Source of the DNA: an uncultured Ruminococcus sp.
GTDB taxonomy: Bacteria; Bacillota; Clostridia; Oscillospirales; Ruminococcaceae
Direction: 5' to 3'
NCBI GenBank assembly: GCA_945868475.1
Contig: CAMBLM010000001.1
Coordinates: forward strand, 347,535-411,534
DNA: 64,000 nt
Below, one piece after another: positions 62,066 to 64,000 of the stretch; the stretch's first letter is position 1, and each line of letters opens with the position of its first letter. Below the pieces are notes generated by a model, which was not told where the DNA came from, did no database searches, and was given only the letters and a program-made list of their open reading frames with translations. A program made the position numbers and the translations under genes.

Positions 62066-63433
62066 ATGAATAACGATAAAAGGCTCAACATTGCCTACAT
62101 AGGCGGCGGTTCATACAATTTCGGCTGGAAGTTTTTTTCCGAACTGGCTGCCGAAGAAATCTGTGCTACTATCAACCTTTATGACAAGGATAAACAGCTC
62201 TCGCTGACTAATGAAGTTATAGGAAATAATTTAAGAGATAATCCACGCTGCAAAAGTGATATCGTATTCCTTGCCTGCGATACTCCCGAGGATGCTTTAA
62301 AAGGAGCAGATATTGTCCTGATATCGATAAGCTGCGGAAATACCGATGATGAAGCTGCGCTTCACAACATTATTGAAAAATACGGCATTATCCAAACCTC
62401 AGGTGAACAAACAGGACCTATCGGTGTAATAAACGCACTGCGAATTCTCCCTGATTATATTAAATATGCTGAGCTTATAAAAAAACTTTGTCCAAATGCA
62501 TGGGTAATGAGTCTGAGCAGTCCAATGTCGGAATGCATCGACATAATGATAAAGGTTTTCCCCGAAATAAAAATATTTGGCTCAACCAACGAACTCTTCC
62601 AAACACTTGAATTCATCGGTGGACTTGTCGAAACAGAGAATGGAGTAACCAATGTTCGCAGACGTGATATAAAATACAATCTTATGGGCATAAGTGGTTT
62701 TTCATGGTTCAATAAAATAAGCTATGACGGTGAAGATATAATGCCTATCTTTCGTAAATATGCCGAAAAATTCTATAAAACAGGCTACGAGCTTCATCCC
62801 GGCGAATATAAAACTAATCCATTCTCATCTGCAAATAAGGTTAAATTCGACCTTTTTCTGAGATATGGTCTTATTCCCGCCGTAAGTGACAGAACAATTG
62901 CTGAATTTTGTCCGCCTTGGTATCTAAAGAGCAAAAAAACTATTGAAAACTGGAAATTCAGTGGTTCTGCCGTGAATTACAATAAAAAACTTTCGATAGA
63001 CCGGCAGGGAAGAGTCAAGCCTCTTATGAGCGGAAGCGAATACCTTGCCATCGGCGGATATACAAGCGATGTCGTACTTCAGATACGCGCACTTATAGGC
63101 AATGGAAACCTTATAACAAACGCCTGCAGAACAAACAAAGGACAGATCTCAAATCTTCCCTCAAATGCCGTTGTTGCATCAAACGCACTTATAAGCAAAA
63201 ATAACGTTCAAACAGTCACTTCAGGAGAACTTCCCGACGAGATCGCAGCTATTGCAATAAGGCATATATCTAATCAGAATACCATTGTAAAATCAGTGCT
63301 TGAAAAAGATCTTGATGTAGCTTTCAATGCATTTCTCAACGATCCACTTGTATGCATAGACCTTGACAGTGCAGGTGAGCTTTATAAAGAAATGCTCTCC
63401 GCCGTAAGCAAGGATCTTGTTTACTTTTGCTAA
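62066..63433 (+). CDS. GH4-like NAD-dependent glycosidase-family protein lacking canonical metal ligands
   Basis: 455 residues. The fold is GH4: NAD motif IAYIGGGSYNFGWKFF, ADIVLISISCGNTDDE, EQTGPIGVINALRILPD, WVMSLSSPMSECIDIM, and ALIGNGN...NLPSNAVVASNA. The usual catalytic signatures are changed. The G-x-CH-x motif reads FGSTNEL (171-177), the G-x-NH-xx-W motif reads GISGFSW (208-214), and DRHxxEF reads DRTIAEF (274-280). In characterised GH4 enzymes the Cys and His bind Mn2+. So this may have another chemistry or no hydrolase activity. Starts after GGGGAAGGAA. Confidence 0.75.
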   Translation: MNNDKRLNIAYIGGGSYNFGWKFFSELAAEEICATINLYDKDKQLSLTNEVIGNNLRDNPRCKSDIVFLACDTPEDALKGADIVLISISCGNTDDEAALHNIIEKYGIIQTSGEQTGPIGVINALRILPDYIKYAELIKKLCPNAWVMSLSSPMSECIDIMIKVFPEIKIFGSTNELFQTLEFIGGLVETENGVTNVRRRDIKYNLMGISGFSWFNKISYDGEDIMPIFRKYAEKFYKTGYELHPGEYKTNPFSSANKVKFDLFLRYGLIPAVSDRTIAEFCPPWYLKSKKTIENWKFSGSAVNYNKKLSIDRQGRVKPLMSGSEYLAIGGYTSDVVLQIRALIGNGNLITNACRTNKGQISNLPSNAVVASNALISKNNVQTVTSGELPDEIAAIAIRHISNQNTIVKSVLEKDLDVAFNAFLNDPLVCIDLDSAGELYKEMLSAVSKDLVYFC

Positions 63434-63440
63434 ATTTTCA

Positions 63441-63490
63441 CCCCCAAACAGCGCAATTTAAATTATGTGCTGTTTGGGGGATTTATTATT
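63441..63490 (+). terminator. Terminator after the GH4-like gene
   Basis: CCCCCAAACAGC and GCTGTTTGGGGG pair across 16 bases, followed by ATTTATTATTT. Confidence 0.75.
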
Positions 63491-63616
63491 TATATTCGAA
63501 ATATTTTTAGCCGTTTAAAGCTTACCCAAAACACGAATCAGTTTTTATTGTTTGAAACAAACTTCCAGAAGGACATCGTAGAAAGACATCTGTTACTAAC
63601 GATTTAGCTAAGTGAT

Positions 63617-63733
63617 ATGTTCGATGGCGAAGCAATGCAATACATAGATTTAGCTAAAACGTTCATCTCAGTGCTTCTTATTTACTCGTTCGCCCTTATT
63701 TTAAGACGTAAAATCGCAGGAGGTGGTAATTAA
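63617..63733 (+). CDS. Possible 38-residue single-span membrane peptide
   Basis: MFDGEAMQYIDLAKTFISVL then LIYSFALILRRKIAGGGN: one membrane helix flanked by RRK. The stop overlaps the next ATG (TAATG), an arrangement that favours real coding. The area before it (63491-63616) shows no other gene. A decayed agrB end is one possibility, but unproven. Confidence 0.35.
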   Translation: MFDGEAMQYIDLAKTFISVLLIYSFALILRRKIAGGGN

Positions 63734-63810
63734 TGGGACTATTCAGTATTATAGGCATAAAGTTATTAAATTTTATTATTGGTCAGTATCAAATATATTT
63801 GCTTGGGTGA
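63733..63810 (+). CDS. Possible 25-residue hydrophobic peptide
   Basis: MGLFSIIGIKLLNFIIGQYQ then IYLLG. It has an excellent ribosome site (AGGAGGTGG, 6 bases before ATG) and overlaps the upstream small ORF. Amphipathic, similar in feel to AgrD leaders or phenol-soluble peptides, but lacking the usual cyclic-peptide region. Confidence 0.35.
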   Translation: MGLFSIIGIKLLNFIIGQYQIYLLG

Positions 63811-63862
63811 ACTTCTTTTTACCCAGTCAACTCATTTTAAGGCAAAACCGCACAAATCCTTG

Positions 63863-63891
63863 AAAAGCAGCAAGAAAAAAGGTATAATATA
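63863..63891 (+). promoter_or_regulatory. Promoter-like sequence before the IS fragment
   Basis: TTGAAA, 17 bases, TATAAT, immediately upstream of the ATG of the transposase-like fragment, as is common in IS5-type elements. Confidence 0.4.
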
Positions 63892-63895
63892 AGTA

Positions 63896-64000
63896 TGAAT
63901 AAGCAACTAACATTCTCGCTTATAAGCGATGAACTGGCGCAGGCCAAAAAGGCTTGATATTAAAGCGTGGAACGATAGTGGATTCCACTCTTATTGCTGC
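63896..64000 (+). pseudogene. Decayed IS5-like transposase fragment, running off the window
   Basis: Starts MNKQLTFSLISDELAQAKKA then stops. In a shifted frame the text continues GLILKRGTIVDSTLIAA to the window edge. MNKQLTFS is a frequent opening, and KRGTIVDSTLIAA a frequent inner motif, of IS5-family transposases, which normally lie over a hundred residues apart. So the copy has an internal deletion plus a frameshift. Confidence 0.5.

Overview
The window reads as a chromosomal segment of a low-GC, spore-forming Firmicute, probably a Ruminococcus/Oscillospiraceae-type gut clostridium. The evidence is the set of host genes: cotJABC, sipL-spoIVA, a lysine-riboswitch-led asd-dapA-dapB cluster, a sodium-pump decarboxylase OadB/OadG pair and a DUF3794-LysM protein. 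The genus assignment is inference from gene content. No rRNA, tRNA or CRISPR array was seen.

Layout. 1-3.3 kb: host genes on the minus strand (start of an EAL/HDOD-type protein, HAD phosphatase, NYN-LOTUS protein, secreted GH25 lysozyme with two Ig-like domains). 3.28-3.87 kb: the 3' part of the spore-coat manganese-catalase-like gene cotJC. 3.87-34.21 kb: an apparently complete siphovirus-type prophage of about 30.3 kb. 34.2-34.7 kb: the first codons of cotJC, then cotJB and cotJA. Joining the two flanks at the proposed crossover restores an uninterrupted 203-codon cotJC, so the phage sits inside a sporulation gene and its excision would repair it exactly. 34.8-64 kb: host genes (comEA-like, recD2, comFC-like, mreB-like, oadB/oadG, mscS, lysine operon, queA, tgt, acyl-CoA synthetase, pyrB with a PyrI-like zinc tail, GH31 alpha-xylosidase, sipL, spoIVA, a 1.35-kilo-residue repeat protein, a GH4-like protein lacking its usual metal ligands), ending in small ORFs and a decayed IS5-like fragment.

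Prophage organisation. The left arm, on the minus strand, holds a large serine recombinase, a voltage-sensor potassium-channel-like protein and an XRE repressor. A divergent control region with consensus promoters and three copies of a GTAGAC-N5-GTCTAC dyad faces a rightward early operon: Cro-like HTH, small unknown proteins, a coiled-coil protein, a PcfK-like protein (the family that contains the anti-CRISPR AcrIIA9), PcfJ-like, DUF3102-like, ASCH, YopX, an HUH replication protein, a VRR-NUC nuclease and an HNH nuclease. The late block is HK97-like: small and large terminase, portal, protease, capsid, connectors, major tail protein, tail chaperones with an A-AAA-AAC frameshift site, tape measure, Dit, Gp37-like, tip proteins, a CmpB-like membrane protein, amidase and holin. 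After a terminator, a separately promoted right-end cassette encodes a very acidic 66-residue protein, an HTH protein and a zinc-ribbon/AP2 protein, with a duplicated operator-like sequence. A 16-bp dyad (TTGCAGTCAAATGCAA) is scattered four times through the prophage, three times directly before a ribosome-binding site.

The most interesting points are the phage-in-cotJC arrangement, the channel gene in the lysogeny module, the PcfK/PcfJ pair, the dispersed dyad and the right-end cassette.
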